64,000 nt of DNA, taken from assembly GCF_014337215.1 (NCBI RefSeq), contig NZ_CP060635.1:2493501-2557500 (forward strand), written 5' to 3'. Below the pieces are notes generated by a model that searched no databases, was not told where the DNA came from, and was given only the letters and a program-made list of their open reading frames with translations. Each line of letters opens with the position of its first letter. Within the stretch, counting starts at the first letter, position 1. Source of the DNA: Wansuia hejianensis. GTDB lineage: Bacteria; Bacillota; Clostridia; Lachnospirales; Lachnospiraceae. The position numbers were made by a program, and so were the translations under genes. Below, in pieces: positions 52,361 to 60,718 of this stretch.

Positions 52361-54037
52361 ATGTTACAGACAGACAAGATTACCGCTTTATATTGCAGAT
52401 TGAGCCAGGAAGATATGCAAGCCGGGGAAAGCGAGAGCATACAGAACCAAAAACTGATTTTACAAAAGTATGCTGACGAACACCACTTTTTCAACACGCG
52501 CTTTTTCGTAGACGACGGATTTTCCGGCGTGAGCTTTGAGCGTGAGGGGCTTCAAGCCATGCTGCATGAGGTTGAAGCCGGGAACGTGGCGACCGTCATA
52601 ACAAAAGACCTTTCCCGTCTGGGACGTAATTATCTGAAAACCGGGGAGCTGATAGAGATTGTCTTTCCCGAATATGAAGTGCGCTACATTGCCATTAACG
52701 ACGGTGTAGACACAGCAAGGGAAGATAACGAGTTTACCCCTCTGCGGAACTGGTTCAACGAGTTTTACGCCCGCGACACCTCAAAGAAAATCCGGGCTGT
52801 CAAACAGGCAAAGGCGCAGAAAGGCGAGCGCGTCAACGGCGAAGCTCCTTACGGCTACCTTATCGACCCGGATAACCGCAATCATCTGATACCCGACCCG
52901 GAAACGGCGCACGTCGTAAAACAGATTTTTGCAATGTATGTACGGGGCGACCGTATGTGTGAAATCCAGAACTGGCTGCGGGACAATGAAATACTGACCG
53001 TCGGGGAACTGCGCTACCGCAGGACAGGGAGCAAACGCCACCCCCGCCCACAGCTCAACGCATGGTACAACTGGCCGGATAAGACGCTGTACGACATTCT
53101 GACAAGGAAAGAATATTTAGGGCATACCATAACCGGGAAAACCTACAAGGTATCTTATAAGTCGAAAAAGACGAAAAAGAACCCGGAGGAAAAAAGGTAT
53201 TTCTTCCCCAACACTCACGAACCTTTGATTGATGAAGAAACCTTTGAACTTGCACAGAAGCGGATTGCCACCCGGCAACGCCCGACAAAGGTTGATGAAA
53301 TTGACCTGTTTTCCGGGCTGCTCTTTTGCGGGGACTGCGGCTACAAAATGTATGCAGTACGCGGAGCCGGGACGCTTGAACGGAAACACGCCTACACTTG
53401 CGGCAACTACCGCAACCGGGCAAGAAATGATATGCTCTGCACTACGCATTATATCCGCAAAAGCGTATTGAAAGAACTTGTCCTTGCAGACTTGCAGCGA
53501 GTAACGTCTTATGTGAAAGAGCATGAACAGGAGTTTATCGAAACAGCCAACGAGTGCAGCGCAAAGGCAGTACAAAAGACGCTGACACAGCAGCGGAAAG
53601 AGCTTGACAAGGCGCAGAACCGTATTAACGAGCTGAACATCTTATTCCGCAAGCTCTACGAGGACAACGCTTTAGGGAAACTTTCAGATGAACAATTTGC
53701 TTTTCTGACTTCCGGCTATGATGAAGAAAAAAAGACGCTGACCCGGAGGATTGCGGAGCTGTCACAGGAAATCGACAACGCCACCGAGCGCAGCGCGGAC
53801 GTAAAAAGGTTTGTCGCACTGGTACGCAGATACACAGCGATTGAAGAACTGACCTACGAAAACGTCCATGAATTTATTGACCGTATTCTTATTCACGAAC
53901 TGGATAAGGAAACGAACACCCGCAAAATCGAAATCTTTTATAGCTTTGTCGGCAGAGTTGATACAGGTGACAAGCCTACCGAAAGTATCTCCTATTTCAG
54001 ACAGATAGGAGCCGACGTAAAGAGTTATGCTATCTAA
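52361..54037 (+). CDS. Large serine recombinase (TnpX/TndX-like)
   Basis: The 558-residue recombinase has the catalytic Ser15 in YCRLSQED, resolvase domain to about 150, recombinase domain about 165-290, zinc ribbon (CGDCGYKMYAV...CGNYRNRARNDMLC), and a C-terminal coiled coil. All parts look intact, so it could excise and insert this element. ATG at 52361 follows AAAGGAGG. It lies at the right end of its element, as usual. Confidence 0.92.
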   Translation: MLQTDKITALYCRLSQEDMQAGESESIQNQKLILQKYADEHHFFNTRFFVDDGFSGVSFEREGLQAMLHEVEAGNVATVITKDLSRLGRNYLKTGELIEIVFPEYEVRYIAINDGVDTAREDNEFTPLRNWFNEFYARDTSKKIRAVKQAKAQKGERVNGEAPYGYLIDPDNRNHLIPDPETAHVVKQIFAMYVRGDRMCEIQNWLRDNEILTVGELRYRRTGSKRHPRPQLNAWYNWPDKTLYDILTRKEYLGHTITGKTYKVSYKSKKTKKNPEEKRYFFPNTHEPLIDEETFELAQKRIATRQRPTKVDEIDLFSGLLFCGDCGYKMYAVRGAGTLERKHAYTCGNYRNRARNDMLCTTHYIRKSVLKELVLADLQRVTSYVKEHEQEFIETANECSAKAVQKTLTQQRKELDKAQNRINELNILFRKLYEDNALGKLSDEQFAFLTSGYDEEKKTLTRRIAELSQEIDNATERSADVKRFVALVRRYTAIEELTYENVHEFIDRILIHELDKETNTRKIEIFYSFVGRVDTGDKPTESISYFRQIGADVKSYAI

Positions 54038-54050
54038 CATACATCAAAAA

Positions 54051-54097
54051 GAGGTAAGATAACACCCTCTGCAAAAAAGGTATCGTTATCTTACCTC
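54051..54097. terminator. Hairpin at the element's right end
   Basis: GAGGTAAGATAAC pairs with GTTATCTTACCTC at 54051-54097 with a longer imperfect stem. It stops the recombinase transcript and lies within a few bases of the element border, so it may also belong to the recombination site. Confidence 0.65.
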
Positions 54098-54292
54098 AAC
54101 AAAATTTGTACCAGAGTAACCGTCGTCCACATACGTTTTTGCTAAGTGCCATCCCTGCTTTTTCACATAATCCGTGAGGATGGATTTCTGTGTCGCAATG
54201 CTCGCACTCTCGTTATCCGTGCCATCGTCTTTTGACAAGCGGCAGTACATGCCGACTTCATAAATCTTGTTCTCCATTCTTATTCCTGCCAT
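54086..54292 (-). pseudogene. N-terminal fragment of a second large serine recombinase
   Basis: This fragment begins MAGIRMENKIYEVGMYCRLS, with catalytic Ser20 and a GGAGG ribosome site. It follows the Tn1549-type recombinase pattern to DDGYSGTNF and then runs into the neighbouring element and stops after 68 codons. The rest of the gene is not in the window. So this element's integrase was inactivated by insertion of the other element. Confidence 0.85.
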
Positions 54293-54346
54293 ACTGTAAA
54301 ACCTCCATATCTGTCCTATCTGTTTTCATGTTCCATTGCGTACATT

Positions 54347-54538
54347 CTAAGCGGACAGCCCCTCATTGTCGAAGGTGTCGCCCTCGGCAATCTTCTTCCG
54401 AATATCCTCGGAAATAATCGGGATAAACGCTTCTGTGACTGTCTGCGTGCCGACATATTCACGGCTGATTATCATCTGAACTGGTGCTTTCGGCACGATA
54501 CGCTTTCTCTTTTTATCTGCTTTCTTATCCTCGCCCAT
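54347..54538 (-). CDS. Transposon-encoded TnpW-family protein (second element)
   Basis: The 63-residue protein has a Lys-rich start (MGEDKKADKKRKR) and ISREYVGTQTVTEAFIPII, typical of TnpW/TnpX-associated small proteins. It directly precedes the truncated recombinase, as the homologue does in the first element. The start was set at 54538; the upstream frame lacks a ribosome site. Confidence 0.7.
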   Translation of the reverse strand: MGEDKKADKKRKRIVPKAPVQMIISREYVGTQTVTEAFIPIISEDIRKKIAEGDTFDNEGLSA

Positions 54539-54608
54539 ACTTAAATCTTCCTTTCCAGACAGGGCAGGAGAACGTCTGGAAACGCCCCGCCCTGTCAATC
54601 AGATACCA

Positions 54609-54839
54609 TCAATCCCCGCTGTTTACTTCTTTCTGTAATGCTTCAAGGAGTGCTGCTGCTTCATCAGCGTTCAACGTGATACCCTTTCCGCACTTCTCAC
54701 GGTTCGGGGAAAAGCTGCGGATGTCATATTTCGGCTCTCTTCCGTTCCATGAGATAAGATTGATTTCTTTTGTGTAGCCGCTGTCGCCCTTAGACAATAC
54801 GGCGATTTCCTTTACAATCTCATACTGGATTTCTTTCAT
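54609..54839 (-). CDS. PC4/YdbC-family single-strand DNA-binding protein
   Basis: The 76-residue protein has KEINLISWNGREPKYDIRSFSPN and a GITLNADEAAALLEAL ending, the PC4-fold (YdbC) pattern of Firmicutes mobile elements. It may bind single-stranded DNA during transfer or replication. It follows parB. Confidence 0.8.
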   Translation of the reverse strand: MKEIQYEIVKEIAVLSKGDSGYTKEINLISWNGREPKYDIRSFSPNREKCGKGITLNADEAAALLEALQKEVNSGD

Positions 54840-54884
54840 TCTTCATACCTCAATTTTCTGCATTTACCTCCCGAAAAGAGAAGA

Positions 54885-55739
54885 TTAGCGGCTGTCCCTG
54901 CCCCGTTTCCTCTGCAATTCACGCTCCAAAAGTTTAATGATGGTTTCCTCCATCTGCTTCGGCGTTGTGTTCTTCGGAAAATACTTTTTCAGCTTGCTTG
55001 TGTTGATTTTCAAGGTTTCTTTCTGGTTTCCCTTTTCCTCCGTCATAATTGCAAATATCGTATCCATGTCAAGCCGCCCGCTCTGGCTTAGGCTTTTCAT
55101 CCGCTGTGCCTGTGAGAGTGAGGGCGTTGCTTCTTCGCTCTCCATCGTGGCAAAGAGGTTTTCCTGCTCGTCTTTCTTCAAAAAGGACAGTTCCACCGCA
55201 GGCGTGAGGGCGATTTTCCCCTCGTCCACCATCCGCAAAATCGGCGGTATCAGTTCCGTCAAACGGATAAATCTTTGTACGGTCATCCTGCCTACGCCGA
55301 AGCCCTGTGCCACCTTGTCGTCCGTCCGCAACTTCGTCACAACTTGTGACGAGGTTAAGTCTGTGCGGAAACCCTGCCGCTTCATGGCTTCGGATTTCAT
55401 CTTGTAGGCAAACGCCCGCTCTGATGGCAGGATATTCTCACGCTGTAAATTACTGTCTACAAGGGTGATGATGGCTCGGTCACGGTCTAAGGGCAGGACA
55501 AACGCAGGCACGGTATTTATCCCTGCAAGTTCAGACGCACGGACACGCCGCTGCCCTGCAATCACTTCATAGCCGTTCCCGTCCTCTTTCGGGCGTGTGA
55601 TTATCGGCGTGACAATGCCAAATTCCTTGATGCTTTCCGCTAATTCTGACAGCGTTTCATCCTCTGCCACATGAAACGGATTGTCGGGAAACGGGTACAA
55701 GTCTTTGGTCTTTAACACCTTAAAATCCTGTTTCTTCAT
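54885..55739 (-). CDS. ParB/RepB/Spo0J-family partition protein
   Basis: The 284-residue protein has the ParB nuclease-like N-domain (VIAGQRRVRASELAG) and a helix-turn-helix around 145-170 (VAQGFGVGRMTVQRFIRLTELIP). No ParA partner is nearby, as is common in integrative elements. It may aid stability or act as a regulator. Confidence 0.88.
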   Translation of the reverse strand: MKKQDFKVLKTKDLYPFPDNPFHVAEDETLSELAESIKEFGIVTPIITRPKEDGNGYEVIAGQRRVRASELAGINTVPAFVLPLDRDRAIITLVDSNLQRENILPSERAFAYKMKSEAMKRQGFRTDLTSSQVVTKLRTDDKVAQGFGVGRMTVQRFIRLTELIPPILRMVDEGKIALTPAVELSFLKKDEQENLFATMESEEATPSLSQAQRMKSLSQSGRLDMDTIFAIMTEEKGNQKETLKINTSKLKKYFPKNTTPKQMEETIIKLLERELQRKRGRDSR

Positions 55740-55747
55740 TCACATAT

Positions 55748-56713
55748 CTACCTTTCTTTCGCTCTGCTTTTATGGTTTTTCTGCAATTCTTCCAACACTT
55801 CGGGCGGTATCTTTGAGAGCAGCCGCCCCATCTGCTCGTTGGTTCTCTGCAACTCAAATATCTTCTGGTTCGCTTTCTGCACCTTTAGTTCCTGCTCATA
55901 CTTTTCATCACGCATACGCCCCGCATAGTCTGATTCCTGCCCGATTTGCTCCTTTAGGCTATTGATATAGGCACTCTGCTTACTGATTTCCTTTGAGAAT
56001 TTCTCCACGTCTGGGAGCCATGCCGCAATCAGTTCCAGAGCCTTGTCACGCTTCTTCCCTGCATTAAAGGCGTTGATGTCGGACAGTGCAGACACAATTT
56101 CCTCATACTGTTTATCAAGCCTGCCGCCCAACTTATAGAGCCATGTGGGGACATGTTTCCGCTTCGTTTCCATTGAGGACTGACCTCTTTCAAGCTGATT
56201 CCACCGTGAGGACATCCGCTCATGGTAGGCGGTCTGCCATTCGGACAGGCTCTTTTGATTGCCTAAAATTGTTTTGGCAGACAGCTTATTGTCTGGTGTA
56301 ATCGGCACAAAACAGAGGTGCATATGCGGCGTTCTCTCGTCCATGTGGACGACTGCGGAGAGGATATTTTTCTCCCCGACACGCTCTGAAATGAAATCCA
56401 GAGCCATCGTAAAATACGCTTTCTGTTCTTTGGGCGGCAGGCTGTTCATAAATTCTGGCGAAGCCGTGATAAGCGTTTCCACCATCATCACGCTATCTTT
56501 CCTCGTCCTGCACCCTGCTTCGGCTACCATGCGGTTAATCTCTTTCTTGTAGGTGTACCTCGGCGGATTCACAAGATGGTAGTTATCTTTCGAGCGTTCC
56601 ATATCTATATCTGGATTGCTTTTATAGGCTTCTTTTTTACGCTCGTTGTGGCGTTCGCAAGCCGCAACGCCGCCCGCTTTGCGTTTCTGGAAACGCAGGA
56701 TTGCATAGGGCAT
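55748..56713 (-). CDS. MobV-family relaxase (plasmid recombination enzyme type)
   Basis: The 321-residue Pre/Mob relaxase has HMDERTPHMHLCFVP near 123-137, the three-His metal site, and an N-terminal KAGGVAACERHNER motif that binds the nick site. A coiled-coil C-terminus follows. Its type differs from the relaxase in the first element, so two different mobilization systems are present. Confidence 0.92.
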   Translation of the reverse strand: MPYAILRFQKRKAGGVAACERHNERKKEAYKSNPDIDMERSKDNYHLVNPPRYTYKKEINRMVAEAGCRTRKDSVMMVETLITASPEFMNSLPPKEQKAYFTMALDFISERVGEKNILSAVVHMDERTPHMHLCFVPITPDNKLSAKTILGNQKSLSEWQTAYHERMSSRWNQLERGQSSMETKRKHVPTWLYKLGGRLDKQYEEIVSALSDINAFNAGKKRDKALELIAAWLPDVEKFSKEISKQSAYINSLKEQIGQESDYAGRMRDEKYEQELKVQKANQKIFELQRTNEQMGRLLSKIPPEVLEELQKNHKSRAKER

Positions 56714-56754
56714 AATTCATCATCTTCCTTTCTTCGGCGGGTAAACTGCCCTTT

Positions 56755-57296
56755 GGGTGACAGCGGTGACGGCGGTGACAGCAGTTTTGGGATACCCCCT
56801 ACCGACTGCCTCAACTGTCACCCTTATTCCCTGCATGACGGTCATGTCGATGATGACGGTGTTTTTGGAATACCCCCTCGCAAGAGCCGTCACCGTCATG
56901 CTGCCATTCTTTTATCCGAAGCGTGGAGCGTAGGATAAGCAGGGCGTAAGACCTGCCATAAGGGAGTCCAGAGGGAACGTCTGGCACACGACTTTGCAGG
57001 GCAAAGTGTAGTGTGTTACACCCTGTAAACGCAGTCGGAAAAATCGGAAGGATTTTTCTGACCGCAGGGGTGGTTTTACACGCCGAAAAGGGCGGGTAAA
57101 TCCTACGCCTGCACTTTGCGTTTACGGGGTGTTCTCCCGCAGGGATGACAGCGGCAGGGTATCCTAAAATCACTGTCACCGCCGTCACCGCTGTCACCCG
57201 CAGGGCAGAGTCGCCAGCTTTACACGGCTTTAAGCGTCAATGACAGTAACAGGGGGTATCCCAATATCGCTGTCACCACCGTCACCGCTGTCACCC
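56755..57296. repeat. Four iteron-like repeats around the ATPase 3' end
   Basis: Three ~44-base repeats follow GGGTATCCyAAwaTCrCTGT, then CACCrCCGTCACCGCTGTCACCC. They lie at 57157-57199, 57252-57296 and, inverted, 56755-56799. A diverged fourth, inverted, is at 56834-56877. Within each, TGTCACC/CGTCACC recurs every 9 bases. The 516-base gap 56714-57229 has no gene I can support. These may be initiator-binding iterons of a replication or transfer origin. Confidence 0.6.
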
Positions 57297-58261
57297 GCCC
57301 GCTTTGCAAGCGAAATCTGCCTGCCGTGTTTTTTGCGGCTGTACTGATAAACGATATGGTTCTCATTTAAAAATGTGGTGCGGTATTCATTGAGCCATTT
57401 CGTAATCACCGTGGGTATGGTTTCCGTTTCCCTCATAGCGGCTAACAGCTCCGTTGCCGTGCCTGCCCATTCTTCCTTATCCCTCATAAAATCCACCAAC
57501 CGAAAAAGGACGTCTGGTATCGTTTCTTTCGCAAGCTGCTCCTGCGTTTTTCTCTCCACAAGTTCCCAACTGCAATCACGGAAACGCAGCGTGTATTCCT
57601 GATAGGGCGTGTCCCTGCCCGTCACATACAGCTTGGCGGTGTCGGATGCCCGTTTCTCCTTTTCCAGAACAAAGGTAGCGTCCGCACTCCCCGTTAAGCC
57701 TGTCGTCCCAGACACCTTGTTGAACACATCGCTGTCATTCTGCTTTCGGATGTGGTGTACGACAATGACCGCCAATGAATGCCTGTCGGCAAAGTCTTTG
57801 ATTAGTGAGATGTCCCCATAGTCGCTTGCGTAGGCATTGTCTTTTGAAGCTGTACGGACTTTCTGCAAAGTGTCAATGACAATAAGCCTGCTGTTTGGGT
57901 AATCTTTCAGATAATCTTCAAGCTGCACGATAAGACCGTCTGACAGCTTGCAGCTTGCCACGGCAAAGTGAAGCCGCCTGCTCGCTTCGTTCGTCAATCG
58001 GAACAGCCTGTCCTGTATACGGCAGAACGTGTCCTCAAGGCAGAGGTAAAGCACGTCGCCCTCCATTGTCGGCATATCCCACAAGGGAAGTCCCTGCGAC
58101 ACGCATAAACATAGCTTCAGCATGAGCCAGCTCTTTCCTATCTTCTGTGAGCCGCAGAACAGCGACAAGCCTGTGGGGATAAGGCTGTCCACCACAAAGG
58201 ACGGCTTCTCAAGCGGTTCATAAAGGAGCGTTTCGGCGTTGACTGTCTGTAACTTCTGCAT
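57230..58261 (-). CDS. RepA-like AAA ATPase (replicative helicase family)
   Basis: The 343-residue protein has Walker A GSQKIGKSW near 37-45, Walker B LIVIDTLQKV and VIVVHHIRKQN, the hexameric RecA-fold AAA_25 pattern. It probably supports replication of the excised element. Its 3' end (GDSGDGGDSDIGIPP) is coded by one of the four iteron-like repeats, so the gene end overlaps a DNA repeat. Confidence 0.85.
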   Translation of the reverse strand: MQKLQTVNAETLLYEPLEKPSFVVDSLIPTGLSLFCGSQKIGKSWLMLKLCLCVSQGLPLWDMPTMEGDVLYLCLEDTFCRIQDRLFRLTNEASRRLHFAVASCKLSDGLIVQLEDYLKDYPNSRLIVIDTLQKVRTASKDNAYASDYGDISLIKDFADRHSLAVIVVHHIRKQNDSDVFNKVSGTTGLTGSADATFVLEKEKRASDTAKLYVTGRDTPYQEYTLRFRDCSWELVERKTQEQLAKETIPDVLFRLVDFMRDKEEWAGTATELLAAMRETETIPTVITKWLNEYRTTFLNENHIVYQYSRKKHGRQISLAKRAGDSGDGGDSDIGIPPVTVIDA

Positions 58262-58416
58262 GGCTTTCCTCCTTTCGGGCGGTGTTTTTGTTTTCGTTGC
58301 ACATAGGCGTTGACCTCCTTAAAAATAGATTTACTCCCACGAAGAAAAAGTGAGAGTATGTAATGCCGCCAATCCCACACAAATAAAAAACAGATTTCTT
58401 TTTCGGGCGGTGTCGG

Positions 58417-58890
58417 TCACGGTTGGAGATACTTCCTCATTTCCGCCTTTACTTTCTCCTTTGCAATCGCAACAGATTTCTGTATTGCCGAAGCGGTGCA
58501 ATGCTCCATAGCGGCGATTTGGTAAAAATTGAACTCATACTCGTAGTAGAGCAGGAAACGCCGCCTTTGTATCTCTGGCAGTCCGTCAACCGCCTTACAG
58601 AGCAGTTCTGCCCGTTCTGCCTCAATCATTTGTTCCTCTATGCTCTTAGGCAGCTTCAACGCCCGCCTGTTCAGCGTTTCGTCCCATACTTCCGAAAACT
58701 CCCTGTGCCGCTCGTCCCATTGGAGGAGATTCCTGTTCCTGCGTTCCATCTGCCGAAACTCCATAAAGAACTGTTCCGACACTTCCAACTCGTGGGATTT
58801 GCCCTGCCCGTCCTTAAAGCTGATAAAATACCTTGTGCCGCTTTCCGTGGATTCCTCCCGAAGCGTGTACGCCTTAACTCTGTATGCCAT
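58417..58890 (-). CDS. Sigma-70-like factor of the element (third of three)
   Basis: The 157-residue protein ends in a region-4-like helix-turn-helix (YEFNFYQIAAMEHCTASAIQKSVAIAKEKVKAEM). ATG at 58890 lies downstream of GGAGG. An N-terminal domain (AYRVKAYTLREESTESG) precedes. Likely a transcription activator for element genes. Confidence 0.75.
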   Translation of the reverse strand: MAYRVKAYTLREESTESGTRYFISFKDGQGKSHELEVSEQFFMEFRQMERRNRNLLQWDERHREFSEVWDETLNRRALKLPKSIEEQMIEAERAELLCKAVDGLPEIQRRRFLLYYEYEFNFYQIAAMEHCTASAIQKSVAIAKEKVKAEMRKYLQP

Positions 58891-58966
58891 CCCGCTTGCC
58901 TCCTGCAAAAAATAAGTGAGGGGATTTCCATCCCTCACCCAGTAGCCCGCAGGACGGCAGGCTGTT

Positions 58967-59398
58967 TTAGACGCTATAAAATTTTCGTAGCTTCTTCCGC
59001 AGATGGTCTAACCTCGCATAGATGGCACCAGTCGTCAAATGCACGAGCGGGGCAATCTCCTTTGTGGAATACCCCTGCATTTTCAGCAGGACGATTTTCA
59101 AGGTACGCCCGTCCACCGCGACTAATACTTGATAGAGATTTTCGCTCTCAATCTCGTCCAGTAACTCCGCAACCGTACCCACTTCCGTCTGCCGCTCCCT
59201 GTCTGCCATGTCCTCAAGGTATTCCGCAATGTCATTCGTCCATCGGTAAAACCGCCTGTTGGAATTGAAGTCTGCCCTGTCCGCAATGCGTATCTGCTCA
59301 ATGGTCGCTTCATCAACGCCGCACTCACGCAGCAGCTTTTCCTCCGCTTCTTTCCAGATACGCCATTTCCTGTCCTCCCGTCCGTGGTTATATGCCAT
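58967..59398 (-). CDS. Sigma-70-like factor of the element (second of three)
   Basis: The 143-residue protein ends with a region-4 helix-turn-helix (GYSTKEIAPLVHLTTGAIYARLDHLRKKLRKF). I start it at 59398 after GGAGG. It is unlike its two neighbours except in the last 40 residues. Confidence 0.75.
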   Translation of the reverse strand: MAYNHGREDRKWRIWKEAEEKLLRECGVDEATIEQIRIADRADFNSNRRFYRWTNDIAEYLEDMADRERQTEVGTVAELLDEIESENLYQVLVAVDGRTLKIVLLKMQGYSTKEIAPLVHLTTGAIYARLDHLRKKLRKFYSV

Positions 59399-59493
59399 GC
59401 TTCTTTTCCTCCAATCAGAATTGATTGAGAGGGCAGAGAAAAACCCCCTCATTTTCCCAAAGGAAAAAACAAGGGGGCTGAACGCCTTAAATT

Positions 59494-60003
59494 TTAATTT
59501 TCTATTATCTTTCTTAGTTTTCTTAGGATTCTGGCTTTGCGTTTGTTCACAACGCTCTGGGTTATGCCGAACCTCGCCCCGACTTCACGCTCAGAAAGTC
59601 CGTCAAAAAAGATTGCCTGTATCAATTCCTGTTCACTATCCGACAGCAAAGGCAGGGCGGCTTTCAGCCTGTCCACCATAACCGCATTGACAACGGTTTC
59701 CGCAATGTCTGCCGCTTCATCAGCGATAAAGTCTAAAGGCTTCCCCTCGCTGTCCGTAAATCCATCCAGAGAAAGCAGGCTGTTCTTCGTATCTAATTTT
59801 TTCAGATAACGCCACCGTTCCTTATCTCGGTAGAAGTCCGTGTATTGCTCCCTCACGACTTCAAGCAGACAGCCTTGAATGGGGATAAACAGCTTGTCCA
59901 TATAGGTCTGGTCGGATTCCCTGCGGCGGCAGAAATCCGTATAGGACAGTTCCACATATCTGCCGCTTTCCTTGATATATACCTTTCTCGGTGCGTATTT
60001 CAC
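59494..60003 (-). CDS. Sigma-70-like factor of the element (first of three)
   Basis: The 169-residue protein has a C-terminal helix-turn-helix (LSEREVGARFGITQSVVNKRKARILRKLRKIIEN). Its N-terminal 100 residues include a YYIxES-like start also seen in conjugative-element sigma factors. It heads a run of three such genes. Confidence 0.78.
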   Translation of the reverse strand: MKYAPRKVYIKESGRYVELSYTDFCRRRESDQTYMDKLFIPIQGCLLEVVREQYTDFYRDKERWRYLKKLDTKNSLLSLDGFTDSEGKPLDFIADEAADIAETVVNAVMVDRLKAALPLLSDSEQELIQAIFFDGLSEREVGARFGITQSVVNKRKARILRKLRKIIEN

Positions 60004-60330
60004 TGTAAGTACCTCCCATCTGAATTTTTGAAATGTTCAAAATCCAGATGGAGAGGTGGCGAACGACACCTAACACCACTAATAGCCCTATGGCACTTTC
60101 CAACAAAAATCGACAAAAGAAAAACCGCAAAGGCTCTATGACCTTTACGGTTATGGGAAATATTAATTCTGTTGTATGGAGATTGTACTTCTACATTCAA
60201 GGCAGGAAGTGCCGTTGCATAGGCAGAAATTTTTTTAACTGGTTTCCTGCCGTTCTCTGATATGCTATGTATTGATAAATTTTGCTTCGTATGAGCAGAT
60301 AGATAACTGCCCGAAAAAAGGACATAAAAA

Positions 60331-60366
60331 AATCCCTCCAAATTTAAAAACAAATTCAGAGGGTAA
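60331..60366 (-). terminator. Minus-strand terminator inside the 60.0-60.5 kb gap
   Basis: CCCTC...GAGGG with inner A/T pairs forms a hairpin at about 60335-60362, followed on the minus strand by seven T. The 490-base gap 60004-60493 also has a hairpin at 60126-60157 (AACCGTAAAGG with CCTTTGCGGTT). No gene is supported there. Confidence 0.55.
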
Positions 60367-60445
60367 TTTAGGGTATAACAAAATAACCCACCCGAATATC
60401 GTTTTTTTTATTTGGTGAGTTTGTTCTTTCAAATACGAAACAAAA

Positions 60446-60488
60446 AGAGCCGATGATTCGTGAATTGTTCCACAATTTCATCGGCTCT
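60446..60488 (-). terminator. Terminator of the tet(O)-KTR transcript
   Basis: AGAGCCGATGA pairs exactly with TCATCGGCTCT (60446-60456 and 60478-60488), followed on the minus strand by five T. It is nearly the same hairpin that ends the methylase operon at 50.4 kb. Confidence 0.85.
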
Positions 60489-60493
60489 GCGTC

Positions 60494-60667
60494 TTAAGCG
60501 TCTGGCTCTTTGATGACAGTTATCTTCAAGTTGTCAACTTTAATCAATCTTTCTTGTCTGCATTTTGGACAATAAAGGGGATAATTCTCCAAAACAGTGT
60601 CCTTCCTAATTTTATTACGGGTTTTGTTCCCACAAACAGGACACAATATCCATTCGCATTTCATCAT
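60494..60667 (-). CDS. Cysteine-rich KTR-domain protein (after tet(O))
   Basis: The 57-residue ORF starts MMKCEWILCPVCGNKTR, with CPVC and CPKC pairs and the NKTR motif, ending VIKEPDA. It is a homologue of the protein at 49.2 kb and lies 51 bases after tet(O), like orf6 after tet(M) in Tn916. Confidence 0.75.
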   Translation of the reverse strand: MMKCEWILCPVCGNKTRNKIRKDTVLENYPLYCPKCRQERLIKVDNLKITVIKEPDA

Positions 60668-60718
60668 AATTAGTCTCTAATCCTTTCAAATCTCATTTTA
60701 TATGACTTTTGCAAGCTG

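Larger units (their letters stand above)
45346..54101 (+). mobile_element. Tn4451/Tn916-like mobilizable element, left end missing
   Basis: The module carries TTRAP and Cys-rich VLP proteins, a relaxase-MobC pair, and an XRE regulator. A methylase cargo, a sigma-like factor, an Orf8-like HTH protein, a TnpW protein and an intact serine recombinase follow at the right end. It has no conjugation apparatus, so it would be mobilised by a helper. Its right end (near 54101) lies inside the recombinase gene of the next element. Its left end is replaced by the IS. Confidence 0.75.

Noticed and set aside
42497..54292. The recombinase remnant at 42.5-44.0 kb and the fragment at 54.1-54.3 kb as two halves of one gene
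   Set aside because: Both break near a GTN motif and share strand, but the N-terminal fragment follows the Tn1549-type pattern (next residues should be QRP), while the remnant continues TARPNFKRLE and belongs to a different subfamily.
56811..57197. 128-codon minus-strand ORF between MobV and the ATPase
   Set aside because: It runs through the iteron-like repeats, has no ribosome site and no recognisable protein features.
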